This document shows positions 1 to 8,056 of a stretch of 64,000 nt of DNA, piece after piece. This stretch comes from Anoxybacteroides tepidamans (GTDB lineage: Bacteria > Bacillota > Bacilli > Bacillales > Anoxybacillaceae), in assembly GCF_014201465.1 (NCBI RefSeq), contig NZ_JACHEP010000001.1, forward strand, positions 493,254 through 557,253, in the 5' to 3' direction. The translations under genes and the position numbers were made by a program. The notes under the pieces were generated by a model. That model saw nothing but the letters and a program-made list of their open reading frames with translations, was not told the DNA's origin and searched no databases. Each line of letters begins with the position of its first letter. Position 1 is the stretch's first letter.

Positions 1-9
1 GAATACAGC

Positions 10-981
10 ATGAAAAAAATTTTAATTATTCATACTGGCGGAACGATTTCGATGAAAGAAGATGAAAAAACAGGTGCTGTTCAACCGGATGAGAAAAATC
101 CGCTTCATGACACGACACCCTCGCTCATGAACCTCGCAGATCTTCACGTTGAAGAGCTGTTTCATCTGCCATCGCCGCATATCACGCCGATGGAAATGCT
201 TGTATTGCGCAATAAAATCGAAGAAAAAGTGACAAAAGAAAAAATCGAAGGAGTCGTGATTACGCACGGGACGGATACGTTAGAAGAAACGGCCTACTTT
301 CTCGATTTAACCGTGCAAGCGGACGTGCCGATCGTCGTTACCGGAGCAATGCGCTCAAGCAACGAAATCGGCGCCGATGGGCTGTATAATCTCATCTCTT
401 CCGTTAAAGTCGCCGCAAGCGATGAAGCGCGCGGCAAAGGGGTGTTAGTCGTCTTAAATGATGAGATTCACACGGCCAAAAACGTCACAAAAACGCACAC
501 TTCAAACGTGGCGACCTTCCAAAGTCCGCAATATGGGCCGATCGGCATTGTCACTAAGCGCGGTGTGTTTTTCCATCACGCGCCGACGAAACGAGCGACA
601 TATCCGATCGAACGCATTTCTAAAAACGTCATATTATTAAAAGCGTATGCCGGCATGGATGAAAGCTTGTTTCGAGCGATTCAAACGCTACCTTTAGACG
701 GCGTCGTTATTGAAGCGCTAGGGCAAGGAAACCTTCCGCCAAGGGCTGCCAAAGGCGTCTGTTCCTTGTTAGCTGCCAACATTCCTGTTGTCCTTGTTTC
801 TCGCTGCTTTAATGGCATCGTCCAAGACATATACGGCTATGAAGGCGGCGGCAAACAGCTGAAAGAAATGGGTGTCATCTTTTCCAACGGATTAAGCGGG
901 CAAAAAGCGCGCATTAAGCTGCTTGTGGCGCTTGAAATGACGAACGAGCCGCAAACGTTGCAACAAGTATTTATGGAATAA
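10..981 (+). CDS. ansA: Type I L-asparaginase
   Basis: 323-residue cytoplasmic asparaginase that hydrolyses L-asparagine to aspartate and ammonia. The N-terminus carries the first catalytic-threonine motif (HTGGTISM, residues 8-15), and the second conserved block VITHGTDTLEE lies near residues 83-93, with the Thr-Asp pair expected of the family. There is no signal peptide, and the length fits the bacterial type I enzymes. The ATG is only nine bases inside the window, so its ribosome-binding site cannot be seen; the start was chosen because the protein begins exactly where the family does. It converges on ypdA across a shared perfect palindrome that should terminate both. Confidence 0.93.
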   Translation: MKKILIIHTGGTISMKEDEKTGAVQPDEKNPLHDTTPSLMNLADLHVEELFHLPSPHITPMEMLVLRNKIEEKVTKEKIEGVVITHGTDTLEETAYFLDLTVQADVPIVVTGAMRSSNEIGADGLYNLISSVKVAASDEARGKGVLVVLNDEIHTAKNVTKTHTSNVATFQSPQYGPIGIVTKRGVFFHHAPTKRATYPIERISKNVILLKAYAGMDESLFRAIQTLPLDGVVIEALGQGNLPPRAAKGVCSLLAANIPVVLVSRCFNGIVQDIYGYEGGGKQLKEMGVIFSNGLSGQKARIKLLVALEMTNEPQTLQQVFME

Positions 982-997
982 GCATCCGCATAATACT

Positions 998-1025
998 AAA
1001 AGCCGATCAGCGCTGATCGGCTTTT
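998..1025. terminator. Bidirectional terminator between ansA and ypdA
   Basis: Perfect 28-bp palindrome (AAAAGCCGATCAGC and its complement) with no separate loop; it would fold with a four-base loop at its centre. It has A-rich and T-rich flanks in both directions and covers the last codons of ypdA. Confidence 0.8.
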
Positions 1026-1987
1026 TCCCGTTTCACAATACAAGCTGCAATTTGCTCCCCGTGAAAGCGGCCGTTTTCAATAAAAATTTCGTTCGCGTCA
1101 TTTCCTGCCGCGATGACACCAGCGATAAAAATGCCACGGACGTTCGTTTCCATCGTTTCATGGTCGTAAAGCGGCCGGCCGGTTTCTTCATCAATGCCGA
1201 CTCCCATCGTTTTTAAAAATTCATGATCCGGATGATACCCTGTCATTGCAAACACAAAGTCGTTTTTAATTTTCTTCACTTCATCACCGACTGTATAAAT
1301 GACCGCATCTTCCGTAATTTCTTTCACATGGGCGTTAAATTCCATTTGAATAACCCCCTGCCGGACAAGCGAATCAAATTCCGGTAAAATCCATGGCTTA
1401 ATGCTCGACGAATACGCGCTGCCCCGATACAAAACGGTTACGCGTGCACCCGCTTTGACAAGTTCTAACGCCGCATCGACGCTTGAGTTTTTCCCGCCGA
1501 TAACGACACAATCCGTGTTGTAGTATGGATGCCCTTCTTTAAAATAATGTGTCACCTTCGGCAATTCTTCTCCCGGCACGTTCATGTAGTTCGGATGGTC
1601 GTAATATCCAGTCGCAATAATGACATAGTCGGCTTCGTATTTGTCCTTTGCCGTTGTTACGATAAACTTCCCATTCGCTTGTTTCTCGACCGCTTCTACT
1701 TTTTCAAACGTATTGACACGAATTTGCTTGCGTGTCACGACTTCACGGTAATAAGCGAGCGCTTGGTTTCGCTTTGGTTTCCGATTTTCGGTGATGAATG
1801 GAACACCGCCAATTTCTAACCGATCGCTTGTGCTAAAAAATGTCTGATGTGTTGGGTAATGATAAATCGCATTCACAATATTTCCTTTTTCTATGACTAA
1901 TGGCTTGTAACCAACATCTTGCAACGCTATTGCCGCAGCAAGTCCACAAGGCCCGCCGCCAATGATGATGATTTTTTCGAATTTCAT
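1007..1987 (-). CDS. ypdA: YpdA family bacillithiol disulfide reductase
   Basis: 326-residue FAD/NAD(P)H-dependent oxidoreductase; the YpdA family reduces oxidised bacillithiol (BSSB) in Firmicutes. An N-terminal Rossmann motif GGGPCGLAAA (residues 10-19) includes Cys14, the cysteine associated with activity in this family, and a second nucleotide-binding motif (GGKNSSVDAAL) lies mid-protein. The reading frame is open further upstream, but the ATG at 1987 was chosen because AGGAGGGAAA precedes it at good spacing and the protein then starts directly with the Rossmann strand. It lies downstream of gudB on the same strand, with the gudB terminator in the 69-bp gap. Confidence 0.9.
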   Translation of the reverse strand: MKFEKIIIIGGGPCGLAAAIALQDVGYKPLVIEKGNIVNAIYHYPTHQTFFSTSDRLEIGGVPFITENRKPKRNQALAYYREVVTRKQIRVNTFEKVEAVEKQANGKFIVTTAKDKYEADYVIIATGYYDHPNYMNVPGEELPKVTHYFKEGHPYYNTDCVVIGGKNSSVDAALELVKAGARVTVLYRGSAYSSSIKPWILPEFDSLVRQGVIQMEFNAHVKEITEDAVIYTVGDEVKKIKNDFVFAMTGYHPDHEFLKTMGVGIDEETGRPLYDHETMETNVRGIFIAGVIAAGNDANEIFIENGRFHGEQIAACIVKREKADQR

Positions 1988-2008
1988 GGCTTTCCCTCCT
2001 AACAGCAA

Positions 2009-2042
2009 AAAATCCCCTACCGTAAACATGATAGGGGATTTT
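2009..2042 (-). terminator. Terminator after gudB
   Basis: Inverted repeat AAAATCCCCTA / TAGGGGATTTT around a 12-nt loop, 14 nt beyond the gudB stop and only 21 nt before the ypdA start codon. The T-run reads on the minus strand. Confidence 0.75.
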
Positions 2043-2056
2043 GCCGCAGATTGCAA

Positions 2057-3334
2057 TTAAATCCAACCGCGGAAACGGCACGCCTCTGCCATTTTTCTAA
2101 CGCCGACCATATATGCCGCAAGGCGCATGTCAACGCGACGAGTTTGCGCCGTTTCATATACGTTATTGAACGCTTTGACCATCACTTTTTCTAATTTTTC
2201 TTCGACTTCTTCTTCCGACCAGTAATAGCCTTGGTTATTTTGCACCCATTCGAAGTAAGAAACTGTCACACCGCCAGCGCTTGCGAGTACGTCTGGAACG
2301 ATTAAAATGCCGCGCTGCGTTAAAATTTCTGTCGCTTCGAGCGTCGTTGGACCGTTTGCTGCTTCGACGACGATTTTTGCTTTAATGTTGTGGGCGTTTT
2401 CTTCTGTAATTTGGTTTTCAATCGCTGCCGGAACTAAAATGTCGCACTCTAGCTCCAGCAATTCTTTGTTCGTAATTGTATTTTTAAATAGCTTCGTGAC
2501 TGTTCCGAAGCTATCGCGACGATCAAGCAAATAATCAATATCCAATCCGTTTGGATCATATAGCGCACCGTACGCATCGGAAATACCGATGACTTTCGCA
2601 CCGGCATCGTGCATAAATTTCGCTAAATAGCTTCCCGCATTTCCGAATCCTTGAACGACGACGCGAGCTCCTTCCAATTCAATGCCCCGCTTTTTCGCCG
2701 CTTCCCGAATGCAAATCGTTACCCCTTTAGCTGTTGCTGTTTCACGACCGTGTGAACCACCCAACACAAGCGGCTTTCCTGTAATGAATCCAGGCGAGTT
2801 AAATTCGTCAATGCGGCTATATTCATCCATCATCCACGCCATAATTTGCGAGTTTGTAAAGACGTCTGGCGCCGGAATGTCTTTTGTCGGGCCGACGATT
2901 TGGCTGATCGCACGAACGTAGCCGCGGCTTAACCGCTCTAGCTCGCGGAACGACATATTACGCGGATCACAAACAATGCCGCCTTTCCCCCCGCCGTATG
3001 GCAAATCGACAATGCCGCACTTTAAGCTCATCCAAATCGACAGAGCTTTCACTTCTCGTTCTGTCACGTTTGGATGGAAACGAATGCCCCCTTTTGTTGG
3101 TCCAACCGCATCGTTATGTTGGGCACGGTAGCCGGTAAAAATTTTCACAGTACCGTCATCCATGCGCACAGGAATTTTCACTGTCAGCATGCGAATCGGT
3201 TCTTTCAACAACTCGTATACCTCTTCTGGATATCCGAGCTTTTCCAACGCTCTATGTATGACGATTTGCGTTGCTTTTAAAACGTCGTGCTTCTCTTCAT
3301 GCTTTTCCTCGCTCGTATGCTTGTCGGCTACCAT
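2057..3334 (-). CDS. gudB: NAD-specific glutamate dehydrogenase (GudB/RocG type)
   Basis: 425-residue hexameric-type glutamate dehydrogenase, interconverting glutamate and 2-oxoglutarate plus ammonia. It has the substrate-binding block GPTKGGIRFHP, the glycine-rich YGGGKGGI segment with the catalytic lysine region, and a Rossmann domain around VQGFGNAGSYLAKF. GudB and RocG are about 425 residues and cannot be separated with certainty by eye. gudB is used because it is syntenic with ypdA and ypbH. The start at 3334 (MVADKHTS) follows GGAGGTTT. No internal duplication like the cryptic B. subtilis 168 gudB allele was seen. A good sigma-A promoter and a perfect cre box upstream suggest carbon catabolite control, more like rocG. 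Confidence 0.93.
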   Translation of the reverse strand: MVADKHTSEEKHEEKHDVLKATQIVIHRALEKLGYPEEVYELLKEPIRMLTVKIPVRMDDGTVKIFTGYRAQHNDAVGPTKGGIRFHPNVTEREVKALSIWMSLKCGIVDLPYGGGKGGIVCDPRNMSFRELERLSRGYVRAISQIVGPTKDIPAPDVFTNSQIMAWMMDEYSRIDEFNSPGFITGKPLVLGGSHGRETATAKGVTICIREAAKKRGIELEGARVVVQGFGNAGSYLAKFMHDAGAKVIGISDAYGALYDPNGLDIDYLLDRRDSFGTVTKLFKNTITNKELLELECDILVPAAIENQITEENAHNIKAKIVVEAANGPTTLEATEILTQRGILIVPDVLASAGGVTVSYFEWVQNNQGYYWSEEEVEEKLEKVMVKAFNNVYETAQTRRVDMRLAAYMVGVRKMAEACRFRGWI

Positions 3335-3389
3335 ACGTAAACCTCCCATACAACTCACTTTTAATGATATTGTCCACCTTTCATGTCAT

Positions 3390-3417
3390 AGTATACACCT
3401 TCCTTCTGTTTATGCAA
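3390..3417 (-). promoter_or_regulatory. Sigma-A promoter of gudB
   Basis: On the minus strand, TTGCAT (-35, 3412-3417) and TATACT (-10, 3390-3395) are separated by 16 bp, 56 bp upstream of the gudB start codon. Confidence 0.6.
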
Positions 3418-3456
3418 AGCAGAAAAAATCGATTTTTTAGAGGGAACTCCTTATTT

Positions 3457-3470
3457 TGTAATCGCTTTCA
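3457..3470 (-). promoter_or_regulatory. Candidate cre box (CcpA operator) upstream of gudB
   Basis: The minus strand reads TGAAAGCGATTACA with flanking A on both sides, matching every fixed position of the cre consensus WTGNAANCGNWNNCAW. It lies about 40 bp upstream of the gudB -35 element. Confidence 0.55.
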
Positions 3471-3535
3471 TCGTTTTTATGCTAACAAATTTTTCAGCGT
3501 GCTTATTCCTATTCATTCACGCATAATGTTTTCTA

Positions 3536-3571
3536 AAAAAATAAAATCAGCCCCCACTAAACAGAGGGAGC
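3536..3571 (-). terminator. Terminator after ypbH
   Basis: Imperfect stem GCTCCCTC / GTGGGGGC (one mismatch, one G-T pair) with a 6-nt loop, followed on the minus strand by a T-rich tract, just beyond the ypbH stop. Confidence 0.55.
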
Positions 3572-3581
3572 CTAGGGCAAA

Positions 3582-4175
3582 TTAGCGAGTCGGAAAATAA
3601 CGAACAAGCTGTTCAATCGCGCGATGGTTCATTAATTTTTTTCCGTATTCCGCCACACGATGAATCGTAATCGTCGACGGACTGCCGAACTCAGCTAAGA
3701 TGGCAATAAAATCATCGGTTGCAATCGGCGGTTCTTCTGATACGTGCAAATAAAAGCGTTGATTATATGAATACAGCGTGCCGTCTGCGCAGCCGATTGT
3801 CGACAGACGATGAGCTAACTGAATCACATCTTCAAACGTTTGAAATTCGTAAAATATATCTTCGCTCTCATCGAGCGTCACTTGCATTTCAATATAATCG
3901 TCATCAGTGAACTCTTCGTCGATGTCGAAGTCTTGGTCCTCGCTCGTTACGATCACAACCATTCCCTGTGCCGGTAAAGAGTAGACTTCCACCGCAATAG
4001 ACCCGTTCACTTCAAAGCCGAGTTCTTCGCTTGCTTCCTCGATCATGTCGCGAAATAATTGTTGTACTTTAAACGTATCTTTCCATAAATCGTCCTTTGT
4101 CAAGCCACGATCCATTAAATCGTCAAACGTGAGGAAAATTTTAATTTTATTGTGGGTTAAGCGTTCCAAGCGCAT
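3582..4175 (-). CDS. ypbH: MecA-family adaptor protein YpbH (MecB)
   Basis: 197-residue paralogue of the ClpC adaptor MecA. The N-terminus (MRLERLTHNKIKIFLTFDDL) is the typical N-terminal substrate-binding segment, with the stretch DRGLTKDDLWKD following; the C-terminal half would contact ClpC. The start at 4175 was preferred over an in-frame GTG two codons earlier, because AGGAGGG stands 6-7 nt before the ATG and the family begins MRLER. The middle is strongly acidic (DQDFDIDEEFTDDDY), as in the family. It is monocistronic between its own terminator and the upstream MerR-like gene, and syntenic with B. subtilis ypbH beside gudB. Confidence 0.9.
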   Translation of the reverse strand: MRLERLTHNKIKIFLTFDDLMDRGLTKDDLWKDTFKVQQLFRDMIEEASEELGFEVNGSIAVEVYSLPAQGMVVIVTSEDQDFDIDEEFTDDDYIEMQVTLDESEDIFYEFQTFEDVIQLAHRLSTIGCADGTLYSYNQRFYLHVSEEPPIATDDFIAILAEFGSPSTITIHRVAEYGKKLMNHRAIEQLVRYFPTR

Positions 4176-4298
4176 CAACACCCCTCCTTACCTACACAGC
4201 ACTTTTCTTATGTTCATTGTATGAAAGAAACGGCAAATGGTTCTATTGTTATTATTGAGTTTACATCGTTTTTGGTGATTTAGACAAGCATAATATGC

Positions 4299-5141
4299 TT
4301 ATATATGCAGTTTTTTCTCCCATTCCATTTTCGTCTTTCCAATATAGAGCGGATGATGTTCTGCCCCTTCGCCGATAAGGCCGATCGAAACATCAGGAAC
4401 ATGTCGCCCAATGAACAAAATCCATTCGCTCACCCGTTCAATTGACGATGGATCCGTACAAATGGTAAAAAGAAACGCCGGCCGGAGTTGTCCGATCGCC
4501 GCCAGCACATCCGTTTCGGCTACGTGCTCTCCTATATAAATGACGCGGCAGCCCTTTAAGCGAAGAAAAACAGAAAATAAAAGCAGCGGCAGCTCGTCCG
4601 TTTCATCAGGACCCACAATTGACAGCGCAGTAGAAGATGAAGAAACGACCGGAAAAGTCGTCAGCATCATGCCAAGTTTATATGTTAAAAGCGAACGAGC
4701 AAACTGCCGGTGAGCGCTCGTCAGCTTCCCGCCACGTTCCCATTGATTGAGACGGGATGCAAACAACGGAAACCAATCACACACCACTTTTTCTACGCTA
4801 TATAAGCTAAACCAATGATCCCACACTTGCTGCAGCTGTCGGTCATCAAACGAAACCACAGCCTGCAGCCACTCTGCGAATCGGTCGTCCGCTTCCGCGT
4901 ACGACGATTCCGCTTCCTCCAACAGCGCAACAGCTTGGCGGATCGTCAACCCTTCTTTCGTTTTCGCGACAATTTTTTTTAACAGTTCCACTTGCGCATC
5001 TGTATATAAACGATGACCGGATTCACTTCGCACTGGCGCGATCATCTGGTAACGCCGCTCCCACATGCGAAGCGTCCCCGGCGGAATTCCAAGCATATTC
5101 GACACCGCTTTAATGTTGTATTTTCCTTTATGAGCGGTCAT
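4299..5141 (-). CDS. MerR-family regulator with a cobalamin-binding-like C-terminal domain
   Basis: 280 residues. Residues about 8-76 form a MerR winged helix (YNIKAVSNMLGIPPGTLRMW, then RSESGHRLYTDAQV). Residues about 85-165 resemble the helical linker of CarH/LitR proteins, and 172-280 resemble a B12-binding Rossmann domain (FLRLKGCRVIYIGEHV). At the position of the ExHxxG cobalamin-ligand motif the protein reads ETDELP (180-185), so the cobalt-ligating histidine is absent. The ATG at 5141 follows GAGGTGAGG; a GTG three codons upstream is possible. It overlaps the ypbG stop by 14 bp, implying co-translation. The effector is unknown; loss of B12 binding is inferred. Confidence 0.75.
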   Translation of the reverse strand: MTAHKGKYNIKAVSNMLGIPPGTLRMWERRYQMIAPVRSESGHRLYTDAQVELLKKIVAKTKEGLTIRQAVALLEEAESSYAEADDRFAEWLQAVVSFDDRQLQQVWDHWFSLYSVEKVVCDWFPLFASRLNQWERGGKLTSAHRQFARSLLTYKLGMMLTTFPVVSSSSTALSIVGPDETDELPLLLFSVFLRLKGCRVIYIGEHVAETDVLAAIGQLRPAFLFTICTDPSSIERVSEWILFIGRHVPDVSIGLIGEGAEHHPLYIGKTKMEWEKKLHI

Positions 5142-5901
5142 CTTCCTCACCTCGTCGGATCGTAATCAAATTTGTTTCCGCCGGCGCGCCGAAACGAAGT
5201 GGAAGATTCGTTGTTCCGTATCCGTTGCTTATAAAAACGGTCGTTCCGTTCACTTGCTTGACGCCGCCTTTTTCATAAAGTCCGAAACTCCCAAAACGAA
5301 TTTGTCCCCCGTGCGTATGTCCGCTTAATACGAGCGAAATGCGATGCTCAGGACGAATCGCTCGAACAATTTCTGGATTATGGCAAGCGACGATGCGAAA
5401 CGCCGCATCATCCGCATCCAATAGCGCTAAATCAAGACGGGCGCGTCGTTTGCTAATATCGTCTACGCCTATAAGGGCCACTTTTTCCCCTTTTTCCGAT
5501 TCAAACATCACTGCACAATTATCTAATATGCGTACCCCTTCGTGCAATAAAAGCGCATCAAGCTCGTGATAATCCGCTTCATAGTCATTGTTCCCCCACA
5601 CAAAATATACCGGACCAATTTGCTTTAACCGTCGAAGATTTTCTTTGACGCGCGCAAACGGCACCCCTTTTTCCATCAAATCCCCGCCAATTAGCACAAA
5701 ATCTGCTTTTCCTTCCACTTTCTCAATAATTTCCTCGGACACTTTCCGACGGTGAATGTCCGAAATAAAAAAGATGGTCAACGCCCGAACGCTTTCCGGA
5801 AAATCCGCCAATGCTAACTCTACAGAAACGACGCGGTTTCGGTGCGCTTCCCACCACATATAAACGACAAAGCATAATAAAAGAAAAATAGCAACAAACA
5901 T
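5128..5901 (-). CDS. ypbG: Membrane-anchored metallophosphoesterase YpbG
   Basis: 257 residues. One hydrophobic N-terminal segment (residues 1-17) should anchor the protein, and the rest is a calcineurin-like metallophosphoesterase. The five metal-binding blocks are visible in order: FISDIH (about 46-51), GGDL (72-75), GNND (104-107), ACHNPE, and SGHTHGGQ. The substrate is not known; related YkuE/YpbG enzymes are annotated as phosphoesterases without a firm role. The start has a strong GTAGGAGGAG upstream. It is the middle gene of a three-gene unit (membrane protein, ypbG, MerR-like), with 8 bp to the upstream gene and an overlap downstream. Confidence 0.85.
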   Translation of the reverse strand: MFVAIFLLLCFVVYMWWEAHRNRVVSVELALADFPESVRALTIFFISDIHRRKVSEEIIEKVEGKADFVLIGGDLMEKGVPFARVKENLRRLKQIGPVYFVWGNNDYEADYHELDALLLHEGVRILDNCAVMFESEKGEKVALIGVDDISKRRARLDLALLDADDAAFRIVACHNPEIVRAIRPEHRISLVLSGHTHGGQIRFGSFGLYEKGGVKQVNGTTVFISNGYGTTNLPLRFGAPAETNLITIRRGEEDDRS

Positions 5902-5909
5902 AGCTCCTC

Positions 5910-6305
5910 CTACAAAAGCTTTTTATAACGGCGGCTTCCCGCAAAATCTATCGATATCATACCATAGACAACGGAAAAAATGAAAAATAAGAGCGCAAGA
6001 CGCGCGTTTAACTGAAACAGCCAGTAAAAACTTCCGATGATCCCGCAGCTTGCGAACCATTCCCTAAAGTGGGATGTTTGCTTCCATATGAAGCGAATCA
6101 TTCCTTCGATAAACGTCCGAATCACGGCTGCATTCGCCAAAAAGCCGACAAAAAAACAAATCATCGCTAAAAAAGAACGGAGCGGACGAAATATAAAATC
6201 GGTAATAAAATTGGCCCACACAAACGGAGTCACGTTCGGTACCCATGAAATCATTAAATAGCCGCATACACTCCCGATCGCGATCAAGAAAAGTTGACGG
6301 CGCAT
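5910..6305 (-). CDS. Small multi-pass membrane protein of unknown function
   Basis: 131 residues, with about three hydrophobic stretches (roughly residues 4-22, 42-62 and 91-120). No family was recognised. The start at 6305 (MRRQLFL) was chosen because GGAAGGGGGGG precedes it and the hydrophobic segment begins directly; upstream in-frame codons have no ribosome-binding site. It lies 8 bp before ypbG, so it probably belongs to the same transcript, and is transcribed divergently from cotJA. Confidence 0.65.
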   Translation of the reverse strand: MRRQLFLIAIGSVCGYLMISWVPNVTPFVWANFITDFIFRPLRSFLAMICFFVGFLANAAVIRTFIEGMIRFIWKQTSHFREWFASCGIIGSFYWLFQLNARLALLFFIFSVVYGMISIDFAGSRRYKKLL

Positions 6306-6412
6306 GGAACCCCCCCTTCCTTTAGATGTATTCATAAAAATGAAAGGAATGAACAAAAAAAAACGGTCATAAACATAGACTGAATCTTTGTTTTACAAAG
6401 GAGGGGTTATGT

Positions 6413-6643
6413 GTGTTTACGACACGCAAACAATACGAACCGTACGCAAGCCCGTTTGATCCGTGCATGCCAATTCGCGTCAAAACGTACGTTACGCCAC
6501 CGAACCTTTACGTCGGCTTTCAACCGCCGAACTTGCCGCAATTTCCTCTTCATGAAGCATTAAAAAAAGGAACGCTTTGGAAAATGTTTTACGATCCGTA
6601 TTACAGCCCGTATGAAATGAATATCAAAGGTGATCATCAATGA
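6413..6643 (+). CDS. cotJA: Spore coat associated protein CotJA
   Basis: 76 residues rich in proline, tyrosine and phenylalanine, a composition typical of the small CotJA coat protein (PFDPCMPIRVKTYVTPPNLY near the N-terminus). It begins with GTG at 6413 after AAAGGAGGGG. It is the first gene of cotJABC, which in B. subtilis is transcribed by sigma-E in the mother cell. A possible -10 (CATAGACT, 6374-6381) resembles sigma-E, but no convincing -35 accompanies it. The last codons overlap cotJB as ATGA. Confidence 0.9.
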   Translation: MFTTRKQYEPYASPFDPCMPIRVKTYVTPPNLYVGFQPPNLPQFPLHEALKKGTLWKMFYDPYYSPYEMNIKGDHQ

Positions 6644-6900
6644 AACAAATGCCAAAAGAATATTATGAACTTCTCGAACAGCTGCAAACCGTCGATTTTG
6701 CCTTAGTCGATTTGACGCTTTACCTTGATACCCATCCAAACGATTATCAAGCGATTCAGCAATTCAACCAGCTCTCCCAACAACGAAAGCAGTTGAAAAA
6801 GCAATACGAAACGACATACGGCCCTCTCCAACAGTACGGAAACAGCTACTCAAACTATCCTTGGAACTGGGATGACACTCCATGGCCTTGGCAAGTATAA
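6640..6900 (+). CDS. cotJB: Spore coat protein CotJB
   Basis: 86-residue CotJB family protein, small and helical, with a C-terminus rich in Trp, Tyr and Asn (WNWDDTPWPWQV). Its ATG overlaps the cotJA TGA (ATGA), so the two are translationally coupled. CotJB works with CotJA and CotJC in the outer coat of the developing spore. Confidence 0.9.
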   Translation: MKQMPKEYYELLEQLQTVDFALVDLTLYLDTHPNDYQAIQQFNQLSQQRKQLKKQYETTYGPLQQYGNSYSNYPWNWDDTPWPWQV

Positions 6901-6919
6901 AATCGAGGGGGAAATGAAC

Positions 6920-7489
6920 ATGTGGATTTATGAAAAAAAGCTGCAATATCCGGTACGCGTCAGCACATGCAACCCGAAGCTAGCCAAATACTTAATCGAA
7001 CAATATGGCGGCGCGGACGGCGAGCTCGCAGCCGCACTTCGCTATTTAAACCAGCGCTATTCCATTCCGGATAAAGTGATCGGACTGTTAACCGATATCG
7101 GCACCGAAGAGTTTGCCCATTTAGAAATGATTGCAACGATGGTGTATAAATTAACAAAAGATGCAACACCTGAACAGCTGAAAGAAGCAGGGTTAGACGC
7201 CCATTATGTCAATCACGACCACGCCCTCTTTTATCATAATGCCGGCGGCGTACCGTGGACGGCGGCGTACATTCAAGCAAAAGGCGATCCGATTGCCGAC
7301 TTATATGAAGATATTGCCGCCGAAGAAAAAGCGAGAGCGACGTACCAATGGATCATTAACATGAGCGACGATCCCGACTTAAACGACGGACTTCGCTTTT
7401 TGCGCGAACGCGAAATCATCCATGCGCAACGGTTTCGAGAAGCGGTAGAAATTTTAAAAGAAGAGCGTGATCGCAAGAAAATTTTTTAA
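6920..7489 (+). CDS. cotJC: Spore coat protein CotJC (Mn-catalase-like)
   Basis: 189 residues, the same length as B. subtilis CotJC and very similar along the whole chain. The fold is the ferritin-like diiron/dimanganese catalase; metal-ligand helices are visible as TEEFAHLEM (around residue 65) and EEKARATYQ (about 136-144), with a later EREIIHAQRF. The start at 6920 (MWIYEKK) was chosen over an ATG two codons upstream because GAGGGGG is 8 nt before it. Last gene of the cotJ operon, followed directly by a perfect bidirectional terminator. Confidence 0.93.
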   Translation: MWIYEKKLQYPVRVSTCNPKLAKYLIEQYGGADGELAAALRYLNQRYSIPDKVIGLLTDIGTEEFAHLEMIATMVYKLTKDATPEQLKEAGLDAHYVNHDHALFYHNAGGVPWTAAYIQAKGDPIADLYEDIAAEEKARATYQWIINMSDDPDLNDGLRFLREREIIHAQRFREAVEILKEERDRKKIF

Positions 7490-7496
7490 TGATGGG

Positions 7497-7532
7497 AAAA
7501 TAGCTGAATGGCACCGTTCATTCAGCTATTTT
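7497..7532. terminator. Bidirectional terminator between cotJC and ypbF
   Basis: Perfect 14-bp inverted repeat (AAAATAGCTGAATG / CATTCAGCTATTTT) around an 8-nt loop. It serves both converging genes and includes the ypbF stop codon. Confidence 0.85.
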
Positions 7533-7971
7533 CGTAAAATAAGTTGATTCCGTATTTCGTTTTCATGATTTCAAACCATTTATGCCGTTCGTTCCATTCC
7601 TGTTCGCCTCGCCATAAATCCGCGCTTTTTTGAATAATTTCACAGCGCAGCGCATGAAACTCCCCTTCTGCTTTATCGCATTTATTTTTATAAAACAAAA
7701 TCCCCCCATACGATGTAAACAACAACAGCAATATATACAAATGTTCCAAGCGGCCTAAAAATGCCGCAGTAACGGAAGTGATTGTTTCGTTTGGGATGAT
7801 TAATTTCCAAACGATATAGATGAAAAATACCGCAAATCCAACGCTTGTAAAAACTTGCAATACCTTCACTTTGATTTTCAACCGTTCCCATTTTTCCTTT
7901 TTTTCAATCACACTAAATAACATTTGCTTCGTCACTTCATCTGTCAATTCAGAGAGCCAGTTATCCACCAC
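7522..7971 (-). CDS. ypbF: Membrane protein YpbF
   Basis: 149 residues with two transmembrane helices (about 40-61 and 74-95) flanked by charged cytoplasmic ends, like the 147-residue B. subtilis YpbF. The function is unknown. It starts with GTG at 7971 behind AAAGGAG. Recognition rests on size, topology and its place beside ypbE and ypbD. It is separated from ypbE by 85 bp and ends inside the terminator shared with cotJC. Confidence 0.75.
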   Translation of the reverse strand: MVDNWLSELTDEVTKQMLFSVIEKKEKWERLKIKVKVLQVFTSVGFAVFFIYIVWKLIIPNETITSVTAAFLGRLEHLYILLLLFTSYGGILFYKNKCDKAEGEFHALRCEIIQKSADLWRGEQEWNERHKWFEIMKTKYGINLFYENS

Positions 7972-8056
7972 GACCGTTCTCCTTTATTCCGTCTTTATTG
8001 CCAACATATGTACAAGCGCCATCATTTAGAACAAAAAAGAGACGCATTTCGTCCCT

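Noticed and set aside
6366..6381. Sigma-E promoter for cotJA
   Set aside because: CATAGACT could be a -10, but no matching -35 lies 13-15 bp upstream, so it was mentioned only in the gene entry.
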